Shown here piece after piece: positions 1 to 6,011 of a DNA stretch of 19,493 nt (within the stretch, counting starts at the first letter, position 1; each line of letters begins with the position of its first letter). The stretch is from the NCBI GenBank assembly GCA_038239195.1, contig JBBSEZ010000165.1, positions 1 to 19,493 on the forward strand, in the 5' to 3' direction. Under the pieces are notes generated by a model. It saw only the letters and a list, made by a program, of their open reading frames with translations, had not been told where the DNA came from and did no database searches. Source of the stretch: JBBSEZ01 sp038239195 (GTDB lineage Bacteria; Planctomycetota; Planctomycetia; Gemmatales; Gemmataceae). Position numbers and translations under genes: made by a program.

Positions 1-1172
1 ACCAGGTACGGCGAATCCAGCAGTGCCTGCGCCCCCGCATCGCCGATGCGGTTGTTTTGCAGGGAGAGCTTCGTCAGCCGGCCCAGGTGGGGGGAGCCCG
101 CCAGGGCTCGCGCCCCGGCGTCGCCGATCGCGTTTTCGTGCAGGTCGAGCTCGGCGAGGTTGCCCAGCGGCGCCGCGGCCAGCGCCCGCGCCCCGGCGTC
201 GCCGAGGGCGTTGCCCCACAGCGACAGTTCGACCATTTTTGCCATTTGCGGCCAGGCCGCCAGCACCGCGGCCCCCTTGTCGCCGAGGTGGGCCTTGTTC
301 GCGTAGAGCGTGCGCAAGCGCGGCATCTGTGCCGCCGCCAGCGCCCGCGCCCCGGCCACGCCGAGGCGGTTCTCCCACAAGAACAGCGTGTGCAGCCCCG
401 CCACGACGGGCGAGCCCGCCAGGGCCTTCACCCCTCGGGCGTCGATCGAGTTGCCGCCCAGGTTCAGGTACTCCAGGCGCGTCAGGTGGGGCGATTTCGC
501 CAGGGCGAGGGCGGCGGGCGTTCCGAGCTCGTTTTGCCACAGTTCGAGCGAGGTGAGCCGGGCGAGGTGGGGCGACGCCGCCAGGGCCCGCGCGCCCGCG
601 TCGCCGACCTCGGCGTAATGCAGGTCGAGCGCCCGCAGATTGGCCGCACCCGGCGACCCCGCCAGCGCCGCCGCGCCGGCCGGCCCCAGCGGGCCGTCGG
701 CCACGGTCAGCTTACCCAGGTCCGGCAGCAGCGGGGAGGCCGCCAGGCGCTCGCCCACCCCCTCCTCGGCGTCGGTCAGCGCCAGGTGCTCCACCCAGGC
801 GAACGCCTCCGTCGCCGCAACTTTCGTGGCGGCCTCGTGGGCCAGCGCCTTGCATGCCGGCCCCTCGAACGCCAGCAAACCCCGCACGGGTTGGCACCCG
901 CCGCCCAGCAGTTCGAACGGCCCGACCCACTCCGCCTCGAAGGCCGCCGTCAGGTCCGCGATGCGGTCACGCTTATCCGGCGCCACCGCGCTCGCCCCCA
1001 CCTGGAGTCGGATCACCTCGGCCCGCGCCAGATCGGCGGGCCCGCCGTGCTCCTCCAGCCAGTCGGCCAGCACCAGGCGCGGCACATCGTCCTCGGGATT
1101 GTCCTTGGCGTGGCGCAGCAACGCCAGCACCTCGGGGCGCACCGGGGGGAGCGAGGGTCGCTTTTTCGCCAC
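1..1172 (-). CDS. TIGR02996 domain / leucine-rich repeat protein, C-terminus cut by window edge
   Basis: The minus-strand frame is open from a GTG at 1172-1170 to the window edge and gives 390 residues without a stop. Residues about 12-57 match the TIGR02996 repeat-companion domain (DNPEDDVPRLVLADWLEEHG followed by ARAEVIRLQ). From about residue 128 there are roughly ten leucine-rich repeats of 25-27 residues with the pattern LxxLxLxxNxIGDAGARALA, the ribonuclease-inhibitor type. GTG is chosen because a GGAGG lies 8 bases upstream and the N-terminus VAKKRPSLPPVRPEVLALL fits the family; an in-frame GTG further upstream would add about 30 residues without domain content. There is no signal peptide, so a cytoplasmic location is likely. 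LRR arrays usually bind proteins, but the partner is unknown. The frame carries no other start or stop problems. It points away from the secretion locus and is probably unrelated to it. Confidence 0.88.
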   Translation of the reverse strand, partial: MAKKRPSLPPVRPEVLALLRHAKDNPEDDVPRLVLADWLEEHGGPADLARAEVIRLQVGASAVAPDKRDRIADLTAAFEAEWVGPFELLGGGCQPVRGLLAFEGPACKALAHEAATKVAATEAFAWVEHLALTDAEEGVGERLAASPLLPDLGKLTVADGPLGPAGAAALAGSPGAANLRALDLHYAEVGDAGARALAASPHLARLTSLELWQNELGTPAALALAKSPHLTRLEYLNLGGNSIDARGVKALAGSPVVAGLHTLFLWENRLGVAGARALAAAQMPRLRTLYANKAHLGDKGAAVLAAWPQMAKMVELSLWGNALGDAGARALAAAPLGNLAELDLHENAIGDAGARALAGSPHLGRLTKLSLQNNRIGDAGAQALLDSPYL

Positions 1173-1200
1173 GTACCGGCCCTCCAGCCGCCGCCCACTC

Positions 1201-1222
1201 TCCCGGGCGATCGAGCCCGGGA
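1201..1222. repeat. short perfect inverted repeat upstream of the LRR gene
   Basis: TCCCGGGC (1201-1208) and GCCCGGGA (1215-1222) form a perfect 8-bp stem around a 6-base loop. It lies about 30-50 bases upstream of the GTG start of the minus-strand LRR gene, so it would fall in that gene's leader or promoter. It could be an operator or an RNA hairpin. No function can be assigned from sequence alone. Confidence 0.45.
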
Positions 1223-1270
1223 CGAGGCCTCGAGCATTGTATCGCCCCAGGCCCAGACGCCGCACAGAAG

Positions 1271-1447
1271 ACAGAAGAGATTGAACAGAAGGGAACGAAG
1301 GCAACGACGAACGACAAGAAGGCAAAGCAGGCAGAAAGGAGCAGAATGGGGATGGCCCCAGAGATGAGGCCCCTTGCGGGATGGCCCGCCCACCCTCTTC
1401 TTCTCTTCCTTTGTTGCCTGCGTTCCCTTCTGTTCAGTCTCTTCTGT
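1271..1447. repeat. REPIN-like inverted pair, family A (ACAGAAGAGA type)
   Basis: The 35-base arms at 1271-1305 and 1413-1447 are inverted copies with two mismatches (core ACAGAAGAGA, then GAACAGAAGGGAACG). They are separated by about 107 bases, and weaker purine/pyrimidine matches continue inward. The right arm overlaps the last codons and stop of the minus-strand membrane protein gene ending at 1434, so transcripts leaving that gene would fold into a long hairpin here. The rest of this spacer (1173-1433) shows no gene. The open frames across it are low-complexity Arg-rich translations of the repeat. Confidence 0.8.
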
Positions 1448-1853
1448 CCTCGTGGAAGCAAACTCCAGCCTGCTCGTAGGCCTTGATCAGGTTGGCGTAG
1501 TCGATGGCAACGGCCACGTTTTTCGTCCTGGCGCAGAAAGACGTGAACCTGCGCTCTCCAGCCATGAATTCGAGCGAGGCCTCCCGGAGCTTTCCCAGCG
1601 TCTTGAACATGAAGAAGCCCAGCGCACTGGAGCTTCCGCCGAAGAAGACCGACACGGCCTTCTTCATGGTGTCCACGTCCTGCTGTTCTCGGAAGGTCTG
1701 GACGGCCGTGTACAGCCCGAACCCGGCCACGAAAGCGAGCAGGACAACAACGGCCAACAGGAGCAGAACCTGCGGCACCATCAGCCAACGCCACACACGG
1801 CGGTCGCGGGCGAGGTCCGCCAGAAAGTCCTTCTTCTGTTCGCCGAGGGTCAT
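1434..1853 (-). CDS. small membrane protein of unknown function
   Basis: The product is 139 residues, starting MTLGEQKKDFLADLARDRRV. A clear transmembrane segment lies at about residues 22-48 (LMVPQVLLLLAVVVLLAFVA), with a weaker hydrophobic stretch at about 68-88 (VFFGGSSSALGFFMF). The C-terminal half is probably soluble and helical. The ATG at 1853 is chosen because GGAGGAG sits just upstream and the ATG overlaps the stop of the preceding gene as ATGA, which indicates translational coupling. A longer in-frame reading up to 2009 would add an Arg/Pro-rich, out-of-family stretch inside the neighbour and is rejected. The last residues EDRRD and the stop are encoded by an intergenic repeat arm. 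I do not recognise the family. The two-helix plan with a soluble tail is shared with several small membrane domains, and no function is claimed. Confidence 0.72.
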   Translation of the reverse strand: MTLGEQKKDFLADLARDRRVWRWLMVPQVLLLLAVVVLLAFVAGFGLYTAVQTFREQQDVDTMKKAVSVFFGGSSSALGFFMFKTLGKLREASLEFMAGERRFTSFCARTKNVAVAIDYANLIKAYEQAGVCFHEDRRD

Positions 1854-2341
1854 TTCTCCTCCCCCGCGCCACGCATCACGACGTCTTTGTCGGAGGGCAG
1901 CGGCGGGAAAGTCGGCTCCAGCATCAGGCGCTGGGCCTCCATGAGGGTGCCGAGCTTCTTCCGAATCCGCTCGAGGTCGGCCGGGCTCGCGGCAGAGGCC
2001 GTGGAGCACAGGTCGATGTCCAGCAGCGTTCGGTGCAATTGGTCCCGGGAAACGAGGTATTTCGCCAGTCGCTCGGGGGAACGGAACCCGATGAGATAGG
2101 AAACGACGACGGAACTGATCCCAGCCAGGATCGCGATGACTGCCGGGACCGTCCCCCCGTAGTCCTTGGCAACGAAGGCCAGCAAGGCGATGCCCGCCAG
2201 GCTCAGCAGCAAGAAGGATTGAAGCAGGGAGGTGCGCAGCCGCTCGAAGCGCAGAATGCCGTCGGCCGCGTCCATCCGCTTCCGCACCAGCTCGCGCAAC
2301 TTGGTAGTTTCCGCCACGACCTCAGACGATTGCTCGGGCAT
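1850..2341 (-). CDS. small two-helix membrane protein of unknown function
   Basis: The product is 163 residues. A charged, probably helical N-terminus (MPEQSSEVVAETTKLRELV onward) is followed by two transmembrane segments at about residues 36-58 (LLQSFLLLSLAGIALLAFVA) and 65-87 (VPAVIAILAGISSVVVSYLI). A cytoplasmic helical tail carries basic and acidic residues (about 88-163, with PADLERIRKKLGTLMEAQRL). AAGGA lies about 9 bases before the ATG. The gene overlaps the next one by four bases (ATGA), so the two proteins are probably made together and may form one complex. The plan resembles SLATT-like or other two-helix membrane domains, but this is only a topology resemblance. Family and function are not recognised. 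Confidence 0.75.
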   Translation of the reverse strand: MPEQSSEVVAETTKLRELVRKRMDAADGILRFERLRTSLLQSFLLLSLAGIALLAFVAKDYGGTVPAVIAILAGISSVVVSYLIGFRSPERLAKYLVSRDQLHRTLLDIDLCSTASAASPADLERIRKKLGTLMEAQRLMLEPTFPPLPSDKDVVMRGAGEEK

Positions 2342-2477
2342 CCCTTTCGTCCTTCTGCATGGGTGAGCAGGAACGGGCCAAGAAGTGACTCACCGGGCGC
2401 CCCCTCTTTCTACCATTCTACCAAGAGAAACCTCGGACGTGCGACAAGAACCTTCCCGGGTTGAGGGCGTCTGCCCC

Positions 2478-2506
2478 TTGCGGGGCGTCGCGCGCTGTCT
2501 TATGCT
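2478..2506 (+). promoter_or_regulatory. candidate sigma70-type promoter for the first GspE-type gene
   Basis: TTGCGG (2478-2483) and TATGCT (2501-2506) are separated by 17 bases. They match the consensus at three and four of six positions. The -35 box lies inside a small GCCCC-TTGC-GGGGC inverted repeat (2473-2486). The placement about 95 bases before the start codon is plausible, but matches of this quality also occur by chance. Confidence 0.3.
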
Positions 2507-2587
2507 GGGAATTGGCTGAAAATGCCCGACCCCGTCGTCGTACTTCGCTCCCACCCGCGGCCCGGCTGGGCCGTCCCTTCACCGAAT

Positions 2588-2591
2588 GGAG
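2588..2591 (+). promoter_or_regulatory. ribosome binding site that decides the start of the first GspE-type gene
   Basis: GGAG at 2588-2591 is nine bases upstream of the ATG at 2601. The earlier in-frame ATG at 2586 has no purine-rich site before it, and its own first bases form this GGAG, so translation most likely starts at 2601. Confidence 0.6.
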
Positions 2592-2600
2592 CTTCTCGTC

Positions 2601-4313
2601 ATGGCCAAGGCACGTGGTGACTTCTCCGAGGTCCTCCTTCGCAAGCAGGTCCTCGGCGCCGACCAGCTCGAAGAGGCCAAGGGCATCGCCACCCAGACCG
2701 GCGCCAAGCTCGCCGACACCCTCGTCAAGCTCGGCTATGCCACCACCGATCAGGTCATCTCGGCCGTGGCCGAGTTCCACGGCCTTCAGTTCATCGACCT
2801 CACCGAGGTCACCATCCCCCCCGCCGTCATCGAGCTCGTCCCCGAGTCGGTGGCCCGCGAAAACGTCGTCCTTCCCCTCAGCCAGGAGGGCGGCGCGCTC
2901 AAGATCATCATGAGCGACCCCAGCGACTTCGACACGGTGCAAAAGCTCCAGTTCATCCTCAACAAGGACATCCAGCCCGTCCTCGCCTCCAAGGAGCAGA
3001 TCGTCGAGGCGATCAACCGCCACTACGGCCAGTCCGAGACCGAGTCGGTCGATTCCATGCTCGCCGAGTTCACCGACACCGCCATCGACTTCACCGAGAC
3101 CGAGGCCACCAGCGGCGCCAGCGGCGGCAGCGACGAGAACGACGCGCCGGTCGTCAAGCTGGTCAACCTCATCATCCAGGAAGCTGTCAGCCTCCGCGCC
3201 AGCGACATCCACGTCGAGCCGTTCACCGACCGCATCCGCATCCGCTACCGCATCGATGGCGTCCTGGTCGAGCGCGACAGCCCCCCCCGGCGCTTGCTCG
3301 CCCCCATGCTCTCCCGCCTCAAGATCATGGGCTCGATCGACATCGCCGAGAAGCGCCGCCCCCAGGACGGCCGCATCAAGATGAACCTCAACGGCAAGCA
3401 CTACGACATGCGCGTCTCCATGCTGCCGACCACGCACGGCCAATCGTGCGTCATGCGCATCCTCGACCGCGGCAACATTCAGGTGTCGATCAAGGACCTG
3501 GGCTTCATGGAAGACGACTACGCGCGCTTCCAGCAGATCATCAAGCGGCCCAACGGCATCTTCCTGGTGACGGGGCCCACCGGCTCCGGCAAGACGACCA
3601 CCCTCTATGCCGGGCTCAACGAGCTCAACCGGCCCGACCGCAAGATCATCACGGCCGAGGACCCCGTCGAGTACTACCTCCCCGGCATCAACCAGGTCGA
3701 GGTCAAGCACAGCATCGGGCTCGACTTCCAGCGCATCATCCGCGCCATGCTCCGCCAGGCCCCCAACATCATCCTCGTCGGCGAGATCCGCGACCACGAG
3801 ACCGCCGAGATCGCCATCCAGGCGTCGCTCACCGGTCACCTCGTGTTCAGTACCCTGCACACCAACGACGCCCCCAGCGCCATCACTAGACTGGTGGACA
3901 TTGGTGTTCAGCCGTTCCTGGTCGCCTCGTCGGTCATCGCCATCATGGCCCAGCGGTTGGTGCGCCTCGTCTGCCCCAAGTGCAAGGCCCCCGAACAACC
4001 GTCGAGCTCCGAACTGAAGGCATCGGGCCTGAGCCCCGAGCAGTTGAAGACCGCAACGTTCATGCGCGGGTCCGGCTGCAATCACTGCAACCACACCGGG
4101 TATCGCGGCCGCAAAGGCATCTTCGAGATGTTGAAGATGACGGCGGCGATTCGCGAGATGACGTTCAAGCGCGAGCCGACGCAGACGATCCGGCGCCAGT
4201 CGCGCCTCATGGGCATGCGCACTCTGCTCGAGGACGGACTGATCAAGGCGATGAAGGGCATCACGACCCTCGAAGAGGTGCTGAGCTCGTGCCATCACGA
4301 ATCGGAGGTGTGA
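2601..4313 (+). CDS. gspE: GspE/PilB-family assembly ATPase (first copy)
   Basis: This is a hexameric inner-membrane-associated ATPase that powers pseudopilus or pilus assembly through a GspF/PilC platform. The product is 570 residues. An N-terminal MshEN/GspE_N domain (about 1-140) begins with DFSEVLLRKQVLGADQLEEA. The next part carries the family signature ASDIHVEPF and RYRIDGVLVERD. The ATPase core has Walker A GPTGSGKTT (325-333), the Asp-box region ITAEDPVEYYLPGINQ, Walker B NIILVGEIRD (389-398) and the His-box FSTLHTNDAPSAITRL. The zinc-binding cysteines CPKC (458-461) and CNHC (493-496) are intact, which marks the GspE/PilB side of the family. The length is usual and no catalytic residue is missing. 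The next gene starts 433 bp downstream behind its own candidate promoter, so this copy may be transcribed separately from the rest of the locus. Choosing between GspE and PilB is not possible from sequence alone. Confidence 0.95.
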   Translation: MAKARGDFSEVLLRKQVLGADQLEEAKGIATQTGAKLADTLVKLGYATTDQVISAVAEFHGLQFIDLTEVTIPPAVIELVPESVARENVVLPLSQEGGALKIIMSDPSDFDTVQKLQFILNKDIQPVLASKEQIVEAINRHYGQSETESVDSMLAEFTDTAIDFTETEATSGASGGSDENDAPVVKLVNLIIQEAVSLRASDIHVEPFTDRIRIRYRIDGVLVERDSPPRRLLAPMLSRLKIMGSIDIAEKRRPQDGRIKMNLNGKHYDMRVSMLPTTHGQSCVMRILDRGNIQVSIKDLGFMEDDYARFQQIIKRPNGIFLVTGPTGSGKTTTLYAGLNELNRPDRKIITAEDPVEYYLPGINQVEVKHSIGLDFQRIIRAMLRQAPNIILVGEIRDHETAEIAIQASLTGHLVFSTLHTNDAPSAITRLVDIGVQPFLVASSVIAIMAQRLVRLVCPKCKAPEQPSSSELKASGLSPEQLKTATFMRGSGCNHCNHTGYRGRKGIFEMLKMTAAIREMTFKREPTQTIRRQSRLMGMRTLLEDGLIKAMKGITTLEEVLSSCHHESEV

Positions 4314-4491
4314 GCCCCGAAAAGTTGTCGCGAAGCGTGGAACCGAGGCGCTCCAGGCCCGAATGTGACAGGACATCTGGTTTTCGATGCGCCGCGAGTG
4401 AGCGGTTGGCACCACGCGGATACGGTCAACGGAGGGGCACGGTCTCGGCGGTGGCGACAAGGGGGGCAAAAGAGGGGGCCAAACCTCTTGT

Positions 4492-4507
4492 TCGTCCGAT
4501 CGGACGA
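4492..4507. promoter_or_regulatory. perfect 16-bp palindrome, operator-like
   Basis: TCGTCCGATCGGACGA equals its own reverse complement. It lies 28 bases upstream of the candidate -35 box at 4536 and just after a short AAGAGG/CCTCTT stem. A symmetric site in this position would suit a dimeric transcription factor. As RNA it could only form a short hairpin with almost no loop. Its role is inferred. Confidence 0.45.
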
Positions 4508-4535
4508 CATCTTCTAAGAAAACCGAACAAGCGAA

Positions 4536-4563
4536 TTGATCCTGCGCCGAGAACTGAGATAAT
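4536..4563 (+). promoter_or_regulatory. candidate sigma70-type promoter for the pilT-gspE-gspF run
   Basis: TTGATC (4536-4541) and GATAAT (4558-4563) are separated by 16 bases. They match the consensus at four and five of six positions and form the best promoter-like pair I see in the window. Transcription would start near 4570 and leave a leader of about 175 bases before the GTG at 4747. Confidence 0.45.
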
Positions 4564-4717
4564 GCAAGTGAAGGACACGTTGCCCCGTTTCTGCGCTCGT
4601 CACCCGAGCATTGTCGGCCATCCCCCTCCCGTGGGGAGCTCCGAGCAACCGTTCGTTGCGTCCCCTCTTTGCGCAATGATGCGGTTGGCTGGTGGACCGA
4701 CGTTGCGCCGAGAACTG
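4543..4717 (+). repeat. 14-base direct repeat pair in the pilT leader
   Basis: TGCGCCGAGAACTG occurs at 4543-4556 and again at 4704-4717 in the same orientation, 161 bases apart. The first copy fills the spacer of the candidate promoter and the second ends 21 bases before the Shine-Dalgarno site. A 14-base exact match within 433 bases is unlikely by chance and could be a regulator binding site or the trace of a small duplication. Confidence 0.55.
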
Positions 4718-4746
4718 GTCGTCTCCTTCCTTAGCCCGGAGGTTTT

Positions 4747-5952
4747 GTGGCCACTCCCATTGCGATCGATAAACTGCTGGCCACGGTGATTCAGCTCAAG
4801 GCGAGCGACCTGCACATCACCGTTGGCCAACCGCCCGTCATCCGGCACCAGGGGCGCATGCGCCGCCTGGATACCAAATCGCTCGAACAGGATGACACGA
4901 CGTCGCTGATGAAGAGCATCACGCCGGACCGCTGTCAGCAAGAGCTCCAGGAAAAGGGTGGGTCCGACTTCGCCATTGAGTACGTCGATGGCTATCGCTT
5001 CCGGGTCGCCATCTTCAAGCAGCGCGGCAACATTGGCCTGGTGCTGCGGCGCATTCCCAGCGGGTTCTTGACGTTCGAGCAGATCGGCATGCCCGAGCCG
5101 ATCAAGCGGCTCATCACCCGGCCGCGCGGCCTGTTGCTCGTCACCGGCCCGACGGGCTCGGGCAAGACGACGAGCCTGGCGAGCATGATCAACTTCATCA
5201 ACGAGAACTACGACCGGCACATCATCACGATCGAAGACCCGATCGAGTATTACCACAAGCACAAGAAGTGTACGGTCAACCAGCGCGAGATCGGCGTGGA
5301 CGTGCCCGGGTTCTCCGAGGCCCTCCGCCGGGCCCTGCGGATGGACCCCGACATCATCCTCGTCGGCGAAATGCGCGATCTCGAAACGATCCACGCCGCC
5401 ATCGAGGCGGCCGAGACCGGCCACATCGTCTTCGGCACCCTGCACACGTCGGGGGCGGCGAGCACGATCAACCGCATCGTGGACGTGTTCCCCAAGGAGC
5501 AGCAGGACCAGATTCGCACCCAGCTCTCGACGGCGCTGATCGGCGTGCTGTCGCAGACGCTGCTGCCCAAGAAGCCCGAAGGGCTGGTGTCGGCCTACGA
5601 GATGATGGTGGTGACGCCGGCCATCCAGAACCTCATCCGCGAAAACAAGACGTACCGCATCGACTCCAGCATCCAGACCGGCCGCAAGCACGGCATGTTC
5701 CTGCTGGACGACAGCCTGTTCAAGCTGTGGCGGGACGGCCTGTGTGAGAAGGAAGAGTGTCTGCTGCGGGCCCAGAAGGCCGCCGAGCTGGCCGCCAAGA
5801 TGCTCCAGCACGAGCGCGGCATCGACGAGGAGGAGAATTACGACGAGGACGAGGACGAAGACGAGGACGAGGACGAGGACGAGAAGCCTCGCGGGAAGCG
5901 TCGGGACGACGACGACGAGCGCGGCCCTCGTCGCGGCGTTCGCAAGCCGTGA
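4747..5952 (+). CDS. pilT: PilT-family twitching/retraction ATPase with acidic C-terminal tail
   Basis: PilT proteins are hexameric ATPases that depolymerise type IV pili at the inner membrane. The product is 401 residues from a GTG start, with GGAGG (4738-4742) only four bases upstream. The family order is clear: ASDLHITVGQPPVIR near the N-terminus (about 19-33), Walker A GPTGSGKTT (134-142), Asp-box ITIEDPIEYYH, Walker B DIILVGEMRD (202-211), His-box FGTLHTSGAASTINR, and the PilT-typical C-terminal motif as PAIQNLIREN (291-300). The GspE zinc cysteines are absent, as expected. Ordinary PilT ends near residue 350. Here a tail of about 43 residues follows, first acidic (mostly Asp-Glu alternation, about 360-379) and then basic and Arg-rich. 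The tail is encoded by a hexanucleotide repeat. A PilT between two GspE-type ATPases argues for a dynamic, retractable fibre rather than a plain secretion pseudopilus. Confidence 0.94.
   Translation: MATPIAIDKLLATVIQLKASDLHITVGQPPVIRHQGRMRRLDTKSLEQDDTTSLMKSITPDRCQQELQEKGGSDFAIEYVDGYRFRVAIFKQRGNIGLVLRRIPSGFLTFEQIGMPEPIKRLITRPRGLLLVTGPTGSGKTTSLASMINFINENYDRHIITIEDPIEYYHKHKKCTVNQREIGVDVPGFSEALRRALRMDPDIILVGEMRDLETIHAAIEAAETGHIVFGTLHTSGAASTINRIVDVFPKEQQDQIRTQLSTALIGVLSQTLLPKKPEGLVSAYEMMVVTPAIQNLIRENKTYRIDSSIQTGRKHGMFLLDDSLFKLWRDGLCEKEECLLRAQKAAELAAKMLQHERGIDEEENYDEDEDEDEDEDEDEKPRGKRRDDDDERGPRRGVRKP
5842..5883 (+). repeat. hexanucleotide tract (GACGAG)7 within the pilT-type gene
   Basis: Seven consecutive units of GACGAG, the third changed to GACGAA, encode the Asp-Glu alternation of the PilT tail. 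Because the unit is six bases, slippage would change tail length two residues at a time without a frameshift. Confidence 0.85.
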
Positions 5953-6011
5953 GGACAGACGCCAGCCAACGTCCGCCAATCTGGGGCCCCTAGCAGAGCA
6001 GAGCGCGAAAC

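Larger units (their letters stand above)
2342..2600. other. spacer between divergent genes
   Basis: This 259-bp spacer separates the minus-strand membrane gene pair from the plus-strand ATPase gene and must hold promoters for both directions. On the minus strand a TAGAAT (2420-2415) could be a -10 box, but I see no well-spaced -35. The plus-strand candidate is listed separately. No gene or long repeat is visible in it. Confidence 0.5.
4314..4746 (+). other. 433-bp leader between the first ATPase and pilT-type gene
   Basis: No gene is supported here. It holds a small inverted repeat AAGAGG/CCTCTT (4470-4475 and 4484-4489), a perfect 16-bp palindrome, a candidate promoter, and two copies of a 14-base direct repeat (listed separately). 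I see no convincing intrinsic terminator for the upstream gene. The open frame crossing this spacer on the plus strand from within the upstream gene has no Shine-Dalgarno site or recognisable domain and is not counted. Confidence 0.6.

Noticed and set aside
57..1367. A 436-residue plus-strand open frame over the LRR gene
   Set aside because: The opposite strand carries the TIGR02996 domain and regular LRRs. This frame is Arg/Gln-rich low complexity and its end is a translation of the intergenic repeat.
973..1872. A 299-residue minus-strand open frame crossing the repeat spacer
   Set aside because: It is out of frame with both real minus-strand genes it overlaps, and the middle part is the translated inverted repeat.
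2418..4676. A 752-residue minus-strand open frame opposite the first GspE gene
   Set aside because: It is antisense to a clear, fully motif-bearing ATPase. Its Asp/Leu/Val-Gly-rich composition is what antisense reading of high-GC codons gives, and it has no domain of its own.
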